Assembly (NCBI GenBank): GCA_005239165.1
Contig: RAPG01000001.1
Span: forward strand, 620,001 to 684,000
Length of the DNA stretch: 64,000 nucleotides
Source: Allopusillimonas ginsengisoli
GTDB taxonomy: Bacteria > Pseudomonadota > Gammaproteobacteria > Burkholderiales > Burkholderiaceae_B
Reading direction: 5' to 3'
Part shown: piece after piece, positions 46,192 through 54,895 of the stretch
How the letters are laid out: each line of letters opens with the position of its first letter
Numbering within the stretch: the first letter of the stretch is position 1
Translations under genes and position numbers: made by a program
Notes under the pieces: generated by a model
The model's database searches: none
Seen by the model: only the letters and a program-made list of their open reading frames with translations
What the model was told of the DNA's origin: nothing

Positions 46192-46230
46192 TATAATGTT
46201 AGGTATCTTTCAAAGGATCGTTAATATACG

Positions 46231-47121
46231 ATGACACACAGCACGCAATCCTTAGCACTGACCAACCAGCAGTTGGCGGTAGCGGTATCCAATCCCGGCG
46301 CCCTTGGCACAATCGAGGCGTATATCAGCGCCGTCAATCGTTTGCCCATGCTCACGGCGGCTGAAGAGGTATCACTGGGAAAGCGGCTGCGCGACGAGTC
46401 TGATCTGGACGCCGCCCGCCAGCTTATTACCTCACATCTGCGTCTGGTGGTCTCTGTTGCCCGCCAGTATCTTGGTTATGGGCTGCCGCATGCCGATCTT
46501 ATCCAGGAAGGCAACGTAGGTTTGATGAAAGCGGTAAAACGCTTCGATCCAGAACGCGGTGTGCGGCTGGTTTCTTTCGCTGTGCATTGGATCAAAGCCG
46601 AAATCCACGAATACATTGTGCGCAACTGGCGTCTGGTCAAAGTGGCCACCACCAAAGCTCAGCGCAAGCTGTTTTTCAATCTGCGCCGCATGCGCCCCGA
46701 CGACATCGGCAAAAGCCTTGACCCCGATCAGGTAAACGCCATCGCCGAAGAGCTCAATGTTCGCCCCCAAGACGTCGCCGAAATGGAAGTTCGCATGTCT
46801 GGCCGCGAAATGGCGCTTGAAACCCGCGAAGACGATGACCATGACTTCGCCCCTATTTCCTATCTGTCAGACGAAGGGCAACAAGAACCCTCGCAGGTGC
46901 TTGAGCGCCAGGCCTACGACACCCTCCAAAGTGAGGGGCTAAGCCACGCCATCGACGAGCTTGACGACCGCTCCCGACGTATCGTCCAGGCTCGCTGGCT
47001 GCAAGACGAAGGGGGGGCCACCCTCCATGAGCTTGCTGCAGAGTTCGGCGTCTCTGCCGAGCGCATACGCCAGATCGAAGTCGCCGCATTCAAAAAACTG
47101 CGCGTCGCACTGGCCTCATAA
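46231..47121 (+). CDS. rpoH: RNA polymerase sigma-32 (heat-shock) factor
   Basis: Alternative sigma factor for chaperone and protease genes. The 296 residues are a normal length. Region 1/2 has LPMLTAAEEVSLGKRLRDES, the core-binding segment LVVSVARQYLGYGLPHADLI followed by QEGNVGLMKAVKRFDPERGV, and the RpoH box QRKLFFNLRRMR. Region 4 includes LDDRSRRIVQARWL and a recognition helix VSAERIRQIEVAAFKKLRVA. The CIRCE element immediately upstream implies repression by HrcA, linking the HrcA and sigma-32 circuits. A hairpin terminator follows at 47134-47158. Confidence 0.96.
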   Translation: MTHSTQSLALTNQQLAVAVSNPGALGTIEAYISAVNRLPMLTAAEEVSLGKRLRDESDLDAARQLITSHLRLVVSVARQYLGYGLPHADLIQEGNVGLMKAVKRFDPERGVRLVSFAVHWIKAEIHEYIVRNWRLVKVATTKAQRKLFFNLRRMRPDDIGKSLDPDQVNAIAEELNVRPQDVAEMEVRMSGREMALETREDDDHDFAPISYLSDEGQQEPSQVLERQAYDTLQSEGLSHAIDELDDRSRRIVQARWLQDEGGATLHELAAEFGVSAERIRQIEVAAFKKLRVALAS

Positions 47122-47133
47122 TTTCATACCCGG

Positions 47134-47158
47134 CCCATCCGCCTCACAGCCGGATGGG
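47134..47158 (+). terminator. rpoH terminator
   Basis: CCCATCCG (47134-47141) and CGGATGGG (47151-47158) form an 8-bp stem with a 9-nt loop 12 bp after the rpoH stop. It is followed by TGTGTCTTCT and a second small hairpin, TGTGTC-TTCT-GACACA, at 47159-47174. Confidence 0.65.
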
Positions 47159-47195
47159 TGTGTCTTCTGACACAATCTAATACACCTTCATTTGC

Positions 47196-47355
47196 CAGCG
47201 GGGAACTTAACCCCGTCTGCTGACCCTAAGCTGCATGGACGCGGAATCTGCTCTCAAGATGCGCGAGCCCCTCGTCCATCATCCGCTTCGGCTTCTCCTC
47301 TTCCCCTCCCTATTGAAGCGGATGTTTCGGGACACCAACATGGTGTCCCTTTTTT
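47196..47355 (+). ncRNA. candidate structured small RNA downstream of rpoH
   Basis: Between rpoH and the antiporter gene lie about 160 bases without a supported ORF but with ordered stems ending in a textbook terminator. Stem 1 is CGGGG/CCCCG (47199-47203, 47211-47215). Stem 2 is ATGGACG/CGTCCAT (47235-47241, 47273-47279). Stem 3 is ATCCGCTTC/GAAGCGGAT (47281-47289, 47315-47323), with a 25-nt loop made almost wholly of C and U, including CUCCUCUUCCCCUCCC. That loop is complementary to Shine-Dalgarno sequences, as in known C/U-rich trans-acting sRNAs. I could not place a convincing promoter, so it may be processed from rpoH mRNA read-through. Confidence 0.5.
47329..47355 (+). terminator. strong rho-independent terminator
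   Basis: GGGACACC-AACAT-GGTGTCCC forms an 8-bp stem and is followed at once by TTTTTT. It closes the candidate small RNA and also insulates rpoH from the antiporter gene. The remaining 170 bases up to 47525 show nothing else I recognise. Confidence 0.9.
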
Positions 47356-47525
47356 CGTGCACTGCCTTCATGGCCTCAATTGCCCTGGCCACCGCGCTAC
47401 AAGCCCGACCACCGCCCGGCGGACCAAGCCCGGGCCAGCCCCGTTCATGCTCTCTGCCGTCAGCGCTCCACCGAAAATCAAGTATTCTTAGCGATCCTAA
47501 GCTCTGAAGGTGTAGCGAGACAGCC

Positions 47526-50300
47526 ATGGAAGTAGGACACGTAGTATTTGGCCTGGCGGGCCTGCTCGCCCTGGTGTCTTTCATGCCACCGCTGGCGGCG
47601 CGCCTGCAAATACCCTATTCGGTTCTCCTGGCCATCGTGGGCTTTGCGCTTGGGCTGATTATTCATGTTCATGGTTGGGCACCCATGGTCATGTCCGACT
47701 TTCTCGATTCTCTGCAAAATTTCGAAGTCTCGTCGGAAACCTTTCTGTTCGTCTTCCTGCCTGTGCTGCTGTTCGAGACCGCGTTGTCCATGAATGTGCG
47801 GCGCCTGCTGGACGACATCGGTCCCATACTGATGATGGCCATCGTGGCCGTCGTCGTCTGCACCCTGGCTGTCGGCTTCACGCTCAGCTATATTTCTGAC
47901 TACGGTCTGGTTGTCTGCCTAATGTTGGGTGCCATTGTCGCCACCACCGACCCGGCAGCCGTCGTCGGCATTTTCCGCGACGTTGGTGCGCCAAAGCGGC
48001 TCACCACCCTGGTTGAGGGCGAATCGCTGTTTAACGATGCCGCTTCCATTGCGCTGTATTCCGTTCTGCTTTCCGCCATGTTCGGTGGACAAGCGCTTTC
48101 CACGGGCACGGTGTTCAACAACTTCCTGTTCTCGTTCATAGGGGGCGGACTGGCCGGCTTTCTCATGGGCAGACTGGCGGCCGGGCTGTTCATCTGGCTG
48201 CGCGGATGGCCAACTGCCGAGATCACGCTAACTGTTGCACTGGCATACCTTACCTTTTATGTGTCTGAACACTACCTGGGCGTCTCGGGGGTGGTCGCAA
48301 CCGTTATCGCCGGCCTGGTGGTCGGCTCCACGGGGCGCACCCGTATGTCGCCAGCCACGTTCGAGCAATTGGCCGGCGCATGGTCACAGTTTGGCTTCTG
48401 GGCAAGCTCTCTGATTTTTGTGTTCGCCGCCATGCTGATTCCGCGCATGATGGTCGACATTACCTGGATGCAGGTGGCCTTGATCGTTGTGGTGTTCATC
48501 GTCACGCTCATAGCGCGTGCTGTCATGGTCTTTGGCATGTTGCCCTTGCTCGGCCTCACCCGTTTCGGCACCCGTGTCAGCCGGTCATACCGCATTGTCA
48601 TGTGGTGGGGCGGGTTGCGCGGCGCTGTTTCACTGGCGCTGGCGCTGGCGGTCACCGAACAGCACAACGTACCGTACGAGGCTCGTCAGTTTGTGGCTGT
48701 CGCCACCACTGGCTTCGTGCTGATGACGCTGCTCATCAACGGTATCAGTCTGCGCACTCTGATCCGCCGGCTCCACCTGGACCAGCTGCCGCTGTTTGAA
48801 CGGCTCTTGCGCAATCAGGCAGTTGTCATCGCACTCGATGATGTGCGCGCACACACCCAGACCATTGCCAACAACGAGCAGATTGCCAGTGACGCCTGCG
48901 ACAAGATCAACGCTGTCTTTGACGCGACGCAGGCTGGCATCGATGGCGGCAGCGCTGCACAGCTTACGCTGGATCAGAAGGTATCAATAGGCCTGGCCAT
49001 CGTCGCCGCCCGCGAAGAAGAGCTGTTCTTCGACACCCTCAAGGCTCAGGTCGTAGACTGGCGGGCGGCGGAGTCTTTGCTCGCACGCGCCGAACGCCTG
49101 AGCGACGCCATTCGCGCAGGCGGCCTCCTGGGTTTTCGCAGTGCTATCACGGCCGATCTGCGCTATTCGGCGGCCTTCCGTATGGCACTTCGGGTGCATA
49201 TTTTGTTTGGCTATCAAGGCTGGCTTGCCAGCGAGCTGGCCAAACGCTTCATCAACCTCATGAACAAACGGACGGTCGCGCGTTCGTTGATTCAGTTTGC
49301 CGAAAAAGAGATACAGCCACTTCTGGGCGCCGAAGCCACCACGATTATTGTTGACGCCCATCATTACCGACTGGCCCAGACAGAAAAATCGCTGCAGGCC
49401 ATGAATCTTCAGTATCCCGAATTTGCGCGCTGGTTGCAGGAAGCTTACCTGGGGCGCATGGCGCGTGCGCTGGAGCGACTACGCTATCGCGACATGCTTT
49501 CACAATCTTTGATCACTGGCGAAATGTATGCCGACCTCATCAAACAAACCAATTTGAAATGGCTGCACGTGCAGCAGCACCCGGGGCTGGATATGGCTCT
49601 GAGCACGGCAGAACTGGTCAAGCGTGTGCCCATGTTCGAAGGGCTGGACCATGCCTCAATGAAGGCGGTCTGCCGTCTGCTCAAACCCCGGCTGGCACTG
49701 CCAGACCAGGAAATCCGGATGCATCATCGCAGAGGCCACGTCATGTACATTGTTGCCTCTGGCGCCGTCATTATTCACCTGCCAGACAGTACAACCATCG
49801 AACTGGGCACAGGCGAATTCTTTGGCGAAATGAGCCTGATGACGGGGCGCGACTTTACCTACAAGGCCACCTCGCTCGGCTACAGCCGCCTGCTCATGCT
49901 GCAGGAGCGCGACATCGACAAACTGATGGCTCGCGAACCTGTATTACGCGACGCCATCAATACGGTGGTCAATCAGCGTTTGCGCGCCTTACAGGTATGG
50001 GAAGAGTTTGAATCGGGCAAACGCTCGCACGAACCTTTGCCTGATCTGGCAAACACAAGCACCGGACCCGCCACTGAGCATGGCAACGATACCAATGCAT
50101 CAGAGCCAGCAGCTGAAGGTAAACCCGCCGTCGACGGCGTGACCAAGACTGAGAATGGGGCTAAGGTAGAGGGGAATCAGAAAGAAAGCACTGTTACTGC
50201 AGCGCTGTCGTCAGAAGACAAACATTTAGCTTCTGACGGCCCGCAGCCCGGTGAGCAACACGATGATGCCGGGGAAGACGCGCTACCCCGGCCCATATAA
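47526..50300 (+). CDS. CPA1-type Na+/H+ antiporter with C-terminal cyclic-nucleotide-binding-like domain
   Basis: Inner-membrane cation/proton antiporter of 924 residues. The first 420 residues hold about 12 helices, with the transport core VATTDPAAVVGIFRDVGAPK (the conserved aspartate pair region) and LVEGESLFNDAASIALYSVL. A helical cytoplasmic region follows. At about residues 700-820 comes a cyclic-nucleotide-binding-type beta-roll (PMFEGLDHASMKAVCRLLKP, GTGEFFGEMSLMTGRD). The last 100 residues are disordered and acidic. This architecture parallels plant SOS1. The roll lacks a clear phosphate-binding arginine in the expected place, so nucleotide binding is uncertain. The gene follows a strong terminator and is transcribed alone. 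Confidence 0.9.
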   Translation: MEVGHVVFGLAGLLALVSFMPPLAARLQIPYSVLLAIVGFALGLIIHVHGWAPMVMSDFLDSLQNFEVSSETFLFVFLPVLLFETALSMNVRRLLDDIGPILMMAIVAVVVCTLAVGFTLSYISDYGLVVCLMLGAIVATTDPAAVVGIFRDVGAPKRLTTLVEGESLFNDAASIALYSVLLSAMFGGQALSTGTVFNNFLFSFIGGGLAGFLMGRLAAGLFIWLRGWPTAEITLTVALAYLTFYVSEHYLGVSGVVATVIAGLVVGSTGRTRMSPATFEQLAGAWSQFGFWASSLIFVFAAMLIPRMMVDITWMQVALIVVVFIVTLIARAVMVFGMLPLLGLTRFGTRVSRSYRIVMWWGGLRGAVSLALALAVTEQHNVPYEARQFVAVATTGFVLMTLLINGISLRTLIRRLHLDQLPLFERLLRNQAVVIALDDVRAHTQTIANNEQIASDACDKINAVFDATQAGIDGGSAAQLTLDQKVSIGLAIVAAREEELFFDTLKAQVVDWRAAESLLARAERLSDAIRAGGLLGFRSAITADLRYSAAFRMALRVHILFGYQGWLASELAKRFINLMNKRTVARSLIQFAEKEIQPLLGAEATTIIVDAHHYRLAQTEKSLQAMNLQYPEFARWLQEAYLGRMARALERLRYRDMLSQSLITGEMYADLIKQTNLKWLHVQQHPGLDMALSTAELVKRVPMFEGLDHASMKAVCRLLKPRLALPDQEIRMHHRRGHVMYIVASGAVIIHLPDSTTIELGTGEFFGEMSLMTGRDFTYKATSLGYSRLLMLQERDIDKLMAREPVLRDAINTVVNQRLRALQVWEEFESGKRSHEPLPDLANTSTGPATEHGNDTNASEPAAEGKPAVDGVTKTENGAKVEGNQKESTVTAALSSEDKHLASDGPQPGEQHDDAGEDALPRPI

Positions 50301-50326
50301 GAGGCCAAACATAAAGGCCAAACAGC

Positions 50327-50929
50327 CTACAGCAACTGCCTTATGTCGCTGGCGATGTCGTCGGCAGTGGCGTTACCAGAGACCAGAACACGCGCCTCGC
50401 CTTCTTTATCAAGAATATAGAACGAAGCGGCGTGATCCATGGTGTACTGCTCAGGGGTGGGGCCGGCTGACTTGGCGTAATAGGCCTTGAACGACTTTGC
50501 CGTAGTAGCGAGCTGTTGGTGCGTGCCGCTAAGACCAATAAAACTGGGGTTAAAGGCACTTGTGTAGGCCGCCAGAATTTCAGGCGTATCACGGTCAGGG
50601 TCAACACTGATCATGATAACTTGCACCTTGTCGGCATCATCACCCAGCAGTTCCATGGTTGCAGCCAGCTCGGCCATCGAGGTGGGGCATACGTCAGGGC
50701 ATTGGGTATAGCCAAAGAAAACAACTTTGACTTTGCCCTTGTAATCAGCCAGGGTGCGCTTCTGACCTGAAGCGTCTTGCATGACCATTTCTTTGCCAAG
50801 ATGGGTGCCGGAAATATCAGAACCCTTGAATTCGACCGGCTTGTCACCGCAGGCGGCAAGTGTTGCAGATAGCGCCAAAGCAGCCGAGAAAGCCATGATA
50901 CGGCGGCGCTTTAATGAGAAGGCAAACAT
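50327..50929 (-). CDS. sco: SCO1/SenC copper chaperone
   Basis: Membrane-anchored thioredoxin-fold protein of 200 residues that helps load the CuA site of cytochrome c oxidase. A lipobox (LSATLAAC) follows the signal helix. The copper-binding CPDVC lies in VVFFGYTQCPDVCPTSMAEL, and the distal histidine in YTMDHAASFYILDKEG. ISVDPDRDTPE is typical of SCO proteins. It is the last gene of the oxidase assembly operon, 20 bp after ctaB. A second SCO-like protein is encoded at 52854-53519. Confidence 0.93.
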   Translation of the reverse strand: MFAFSLKRRRIMAFSAALALSATLAACGDKPVEFKGSDISGTHLGKEMVMQDASGQKRTLADYKGKVKVVFFGYTQCPDVCPTSMAELAATMELLGDDADKVQVIMISVDPDRDTPEILAAYTSAFNPSFIGLSGTHQQLATTAKSFKAYYAKSAGPTPEQYTMDHAASFYILDKEGEARVLVSGNATADDIASDIRQLL

Positions 50930-50949
50930 AAAACTACCAAAAAAACAGC

Positions 50950-51840
50950 CTAAATGAGGCGGATCCAGTGATCGACGAGTAGCGCCCCGAACAGCAGCGC
51001 CAGGTACAAGATTGAAAACCGGAACAACTTGCGGGACAGCTCGTCAGAATACTCTTTATACAGCATCCATGAATACCTGACGAACATGCCACTGAGCACA
51101 ATGGCCGATGCCAGGTAAAAAAGACCACTCATGCGAATGACGAAAGGCAGAAGCGTCGCCGCGAACAATACCACGCTGTAAAGCAGAATATGCAGGCGCG
51201 TAAACCGCTTGCCATGTGTAACCGGCAGCATGGGCAAGCCCGCTTTTTCGTAGTCGTGATTGCGGTACAGCGCCAGCGCCCAGAAGTGCGGCGGCGTCCA
51301 GATAAAGATAATGAGTACAAGCAGCCACGCCTCAGCAGGCACGGAGTTGGCCACCGTGGCCCAGCCCAGTGCAGGGGGCATAGCGCCCGACAGCCCGCCA
51401 ATGACAATGTTTTGCGGGGTAAGTGGCTTGAGCACGGCCGTATAGATAACGGCATAACCGACAAACGTGGCAAGCGTAAGCCACATGGTCAACGGGTTGA
51501 CCAGATGATAAAGCACCAGCATGCCCAACCCGCCCAGCAGGCCTGACATCATTAGAACGTGCAAGGTGCTTATGGTGCCCTGAGCCGTACCACGCCGCTT
51601 GGTGCGCAACATGCGCGCATCGACCTCGTGCTCAATAAGGCAATTAATGGCGAATGCCGCAGCCGCCAGCAGCCAGATGCCCGCCGTGCCGGCCACCACC
51701 AGGCCCAGATCGGGCACGCCCGGGCTGGCCAGAAACATGCCAATAACAGCACAGAACACCGCCAGCTGCGTGACCCGAGGTTTGGTCAGGACAAGATACT
51801 GGCGGAGCAAAGACGGGGAGTGAGCGATAGCGGTCGTCAT
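50950..51840 (-). CDS. ctaB: protoheme IX farnesyltransferase (heme O synthase)
   Basis: Polytopic inner-membrane prenyltransferase of 296 residues that adds a farnesyl group to heme b to make heme O. The prenyltransferase motif [20 protein letters not shown] (NxxxD-type) and the second motif [20 protein letters not shown] are intact, and about nine membrane segments are visible. The start overlaps the ctaA stop by 4 bp (ATGA), so heme O and heme A synthases are translated together. Confidence 0.96.
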   Translation of the reverse strand: MTTAIAHSPSLLRQYLVLTKPRVTQLAVFCAVIGMFLASPGVPDLGLVVAGTAGIWLLAAAAFAINCLIEHEVDARMLRTKRRGTAQGTISTLHVLMMSGLLGGLGMLVLYHLVNPLTMWLTLATFVGYAVIYTAVLKPLTPQNIVIGGLSGAMPPALGWATVANSVPAEAWLLVLIIFIWTPPHFWALALYRNHDYEKAGLPMLPVTHGKRFTRLHILLYSVVLFAATLLPFVIRMSGLFYLASAIVLSGMFVRYSWMLYKEYSDELSRKLFRFSILYLALLFGALLVDHWIRLI

Positions 51841-52847
51841 GTTGGTATTCTATCCTTGGCGCGCGCAAGACGCACCAGTAACGTGACGCAGACAAGGGTA
51901 AGCCCTGCCGCGCCGCCATTGTGCAGCACTGCAATCAGCAGCGGCCACTGGAAAAAGATCGTCGTCAGGCCGGTCAGCAACTGCGCCGCCAGCAAGGCCA
52001 GCAACAAATGCGCAGGCCCGCGCAGGCCCGGCTCAGTGCGCATCTTCCAGCCGAGCAGTCCCAGGTAAACAAACACCAGCAAGGCAAAATTACGATGCAC
52101 CCAGTGTATGGCGGTAAGTGCCTGTTGTGAAATCATCTCTCCCGAAGGCAGCACCCCCAGGCCACGCACCAGCGAGTAGCCGCTGCGAAAATCCATGTCA
52201 GGCACCCACTGCCCGTGGCAGGTCGGGAAATCCATGCAGGCCAGCGCGGCATAATTGGTGCTTACCCAACCGCCCAGGGCAATCTGCACAAACAAAAGTA
52301 CCAGACCACATACCATCCAGGGTCGCCAGCGCGCAGCGAGCGCTGATATGGGTGCATGCGTTTTCTCCCGAGCGGCCAGCCATGTCATCAAGGCCAGCAA
52401 CAACATGCCACCAAGCAAATGCGAGGTCACAACCAGTGGCATAAGCTGATGGGTGACCGTCCAAGCGCCAAATGCACCCTGCACACACACGGCAACCAGT
52501 GTTACCACTGCCAGTCTGGGAGAATGCCCCAGTTCACGCCGATAGCGCCAGGCAAAGTAGACAATGGCGATAATGAGCATGCCCAGAATGGAACCCACAT
52601 AGCGGTGAACCATTTCTATCCAGGCTTTGGAAAAACTAACCGCCCCATATGGCATGGAGCTAAGCGCCTGCTCTATATGCGCACTGGCTCCCACGGGCGT
52701 GATCTTGCCGTAGCAACCTGGCCAGTCAGGGCAGCCCAGGCCCGAATCGGTCAGGCGCACGAAAGCGCCGAACATGATCAAGTCCAGTGTCAGAAACCAG
52801 GTAAAAAAGACCAGCTTCCGATAGCGAGCTACGATGCGTCCAGTCAT
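51837..52847 (-). CDS. ctaA: heme A synthase (COX15/CtaA)
   Basis: Membrane enzyme of 336 residues with eight predicted helices that oxidises the C8 methyl of heme O to give heme A. Family features include [40 protein letters not shown] with the heme-ligand histidine, [20 protein letters not shown] and a second histidine in [17 protein letters not shown]. The C-x-D-F-P-T-C motif (CMDFPTC) is present. It lies 6 bp after the SCO-like gene and overlaps ctaB. Confidence 0.95.
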   Translation of the reverse strand: MTGRIVARYRKLVFFTWFLTLDLIMFGAFVRLTDSGLGCPDWPGCYGKITPVGASAHIEQALSSMPYGAVSFSKAWIEMVHRYVGSILGMLIIAIVYFAWRYRRELGHSPRLAVVTLVAVCVQGAFGAWTVTHQLMPLVVTSHLLGGMLLLALMTWLAAREKTHAPISALAARWRPWMVCGLVLLFVQIALGGWVSTNYAALACMDFPTCHGQWVPDMDFRSGYSLVRGLGVLPSGEMISQQALTAIHWVHRNFALLVFVYLGLLGWKMRTEPGLRGPAHLLLALLAAQLLTGLTTIFFQWPLLIAVLHNGGAAGLTLVCVTLLVRLARAKDRIPT

Positions 52848-52853
52848 GCCAGG

Positions 52854-53519
52854 CTAACCTATACGCGAATTTTTCAGGAGCTTGCGGATATCGTCCCTGA
52901 CCTCGATAGGGTCGGCATCTGCGGGAAACTGCATCATCAGATTGCCCAGCGGGTCGATAATCCACATGGGTTGCCTGAGCGCCGCCTCCCGTTCCTGTGG
53001 CGTGGCACTCGGTGCCAGAAAAGCGGCCAGCTCAGCGGGATCGGCCCTCAGCATATTGGTGCCTCGGTAAAATTCCAATACTTCGTCAGACACTGGCGCT
53101 TTATCCACAACAAACCATACACGCGCAAGCCTTTCTACTTCTTTGCCCTGACTGGCGTGCGAGTTGCGCAGAATGAAAAGCTTTCTGATGCAGGATTCGG
53201 GGCAGGCGGCGTCATCGGCACTGACGAGCAGCCATTGGCCCCGCAGGCTCTCAAGATCAAACGGCTTTCCGTCCAGCGTATGCAATGGCAAGGCTTTGCT
53301 GTCGGGCATGGGCCGCTGCGGCTGTATAAGTGTTCCATAATTAGTATGCCCCTCGGGGCGCAGACCCAGCGCAGGCACATAATAAGCGAGCACTGCAAAC
53401 ACAACGGGCGCCAGACACATGGCGACAATCAGGTATAGAGGCCAGTTTGAGCGTGGACGCTGGCGTTCAGCGCCAGAGGCGGAAGGTGTGCTTGGCACAG
53501 TTGTATCCTTGTGATTCAT
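52854..53519 (-). CDS. SCO-like membrane protein of the oxidase assembly operon
   Basis: A 221-residue protein with one N-terminal membrane helix (LYLIVAMCLAPVVFAVLAYY) and a divergent thioredoxin-like periplasmic domain. It keeps a CPESC pair in SADDAACPESCIRKLFILRN, matching the CxxxC spacing of SCO proteins, but the usual distal histidine before DP-type sequence is not obvious. It may act as a thiol reductase or copper relay rather than a full CuA chaperone. The start overlaps the surf1 stop by 4 bp, and ctaA follows 6 bp later. Confidence 0.85.
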   Translation of the reverse strand: MNHKDTTVPSTPSASGAERQRPRSNWPLYLIVAMCLAPVVFAVLAYYVPALGLRPEGHTNYGTLIQPQRPMPDSKALPLHTLDGKPFDLESLRGQWLLVSADDAACPESCIRKLFILRNSHASQGKEVERLARVWFVVDKAPVSDEVLEFYRGTNMLRADPAELAAFLAPSATPQEREAALRQPMWIIDPLGNLMMQFPADADPIEVRDDIRKLLKNSRIG

Positions 53520-54517
53520 GAGTTTTTCTTACGGCGTAACGCACGCGCGGCGACTACCAGCCATGCAATGACTGCAATCGTGGCAAAGCCAAACCATTGC
53601 AGTGCATAGCCCCGGTTCTTGTCAGAATCGAGCGATGGCGTGGGCCAATCGTAGACCAGGCTTGAGTTCGCTGCCTGGTTGGCTGCTGGGCCAGTTGCCT
53701 GAGCGCCCACTGCATCTGCGGTGGTGTCGGCGTGTTGCGCATGAGTGTCATGGAGTTGAGAAGCCGGGTCATCTTGCGAGGGCCTGGCCGCGTTTGCTTG
53801 TACTGTAGCGCCACTGGCACGGTCTGCTGCGGTCTGCGCCAGCACGATAGGTATAAATGTTAAACCAGTTGCTGCCGCGTAGTCTTTGATTTCAAGATTT
53901 TGCACTGCCGGCAAACTGCCATCTTCAAGCGGCAACGCGGACGGCAGATGCGTTGCGTGTTTTCCTGCGCCCCATTCGCCCAAATCAAACAATCGCGGCA
54001 CATGTTGCAGTAGCTCGCCCTGAACCAAGCGTGCACCCTCAGGCAAGGTAAGCGTCTTAAGTGCGCCCCGCACTGTACCCGACGACGATGCCCCTGGAGG
54101 CAGGCCTGATGCATCCTGGCCCTGCTGCGAGCCACCTGCAACAGCCAGCGCCTCTCTGGGCAACCAACCTCTTAACACCAACACAGCAGTGTTGGCAGGT
54201 TGCTGCAATAACAAAGGCGTAGCAACCCAGTAACCCGGTTGTCCTTGATAATTACGGTTCTCCAGCAGTACTGTAAGGTCTGGACGCCAGGCGCCCTCTG
54301 CCGTGGCAGCACGCCAGGGCGCAAGCGCCTGAGCTGGAGTGTCTGCAGTCAGTTGCAGCGGTGCGCGGCTTCGTCCGTGATCAATGGACGCACGAATGGC
54401 GTCGCGCTCGGCAGCCCTGCTCAGCTGCCATTTGCCCAGCGAAGTACACACGACGGCCAGCACAGCCAGCAAAATTAATGCAGCAAGTGTGCGGTAAGAA
54501 AAAGAAGGACGTGCCAT
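53516..54517 (-). CDS. SURF1-family cytochrome oxidase assembly protein
   Basis: Inner-membrane assembly factor of 333 residues with two terminal helices (LAALILLAVLAVVCTSLGKW and FATIAVIAWLVVAARALRRK). The conserved GKWQLSRAAERDAI and the loop GYWVATPLLL, then LVLRGWLPRE, identify SURF1, which helps insert heme A. A stretch of about 60 Ala, Asp, Gln and His residues at roughly 235-290 precedes the family's final WPTPSLDSDKNRGYALQWF and looks like a low-complexity insertion. The ATG at 54517 was chosen over 54550 because family members start there. It diverges from the small plus-strand gene at 54551. Confidence 0.9.
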   Translation of the reverse strand: MARPSFSYRTLAALILLAVLAVVCTSLGKWQLSRAAERDAIRASIDHGRSRAPLQLTADTPAQALAPWRAATAEGAWRPDLTVLLENRNYQGQPGYWVATPLLLQQPANTAVLVLRGWLPREALAVAGGSQQGQDASGLPPGASSSGTVRGALKTLTLPEGARLVQGELLQHVPRLFDLGEWGAGKHATHLPSALPLEDGSLPAVQNLEIKDYAAATGLTFIPIVLAQTAADRASGATVQANAARPSQDDPASQLHDTHAQHADTTADAVGAQATGPAANQAANSSLVYDWPTPSLDSDKNRGYALQWFGFATIAVIAWLVVAARALRRKKNS

Positions 54518-54550
54518 GTCTGCGATAATTCGGTTTTTCCCGGAGGCCAA

Positions 54551-54757
54551 ATGCGTATCTTAGTAATCTTAGCGTTCTTGGGTATTATCGGGAGCCTGTT
54601 CTCTGCCCTGTATTACCTCATGACCGACAAGGGCGGCACCAACCGCACCGTCAATGCACTGACTGTACGCATAGGCCTGTCTATTGCACTGTTTTTGTTC
54701 GTACTGTTTGCCCACCATATGGGGTGGATCCAAAGCACCGGCTTCGTCGCGCGCTAG
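54551..54757 (+). CDS. twin-transmembrane small protein (DUF2909-like)
   Basis: A 68-residue membrane protein with two helices (ILVILAFLGIIGSLFSALYY and IGLSIALFLFVLFAHHMGWI) and a short charged loop. Similar small twin-helix proteins sit in the cytochrome oxidase loci of Burkholderiales and are thought to help assembly, though no function is proven. A GGAG ribosome site precedes the ATG. It is the only plus-strand gene inside the oxidase cluster and ends at a bidirectional terminator. Confidence 0.85.
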   Translation: MRILVILAFLGIIGSLFSALYYLMTDKGGTNRTVNALTVRIGLSIALFLFVLFAHHMGWIQSTGFVAR

Positions 54758-54840
54758 CCCTGCGCCAAAAAACCCGTAGCCATACGGCTCGCGCCCATAC
54801 TGTGCTGCAGGCGCCGTGCCACATCGCCGCCCGGCGGGCC

Positions 54841-54868
54841 AAAAAAAGGCTGGCAACGCCAGCCTTTT
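54841..54868. terminator. bidirectional terminator between small membrane gene and ctaE
   Basis: AAAAGGCTGGC-AAC-GCCAGCCTTTT forms an 11-bp stem with a 3-nt loop and A/T-runs on both sides. It therefore works on both strands for the convergent genes ending at 54757 and 54896. Confidence 0.9.
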
Positions 54869-54895
54869 CTGGTTGTGAACGCTACCCTGCCCCGA

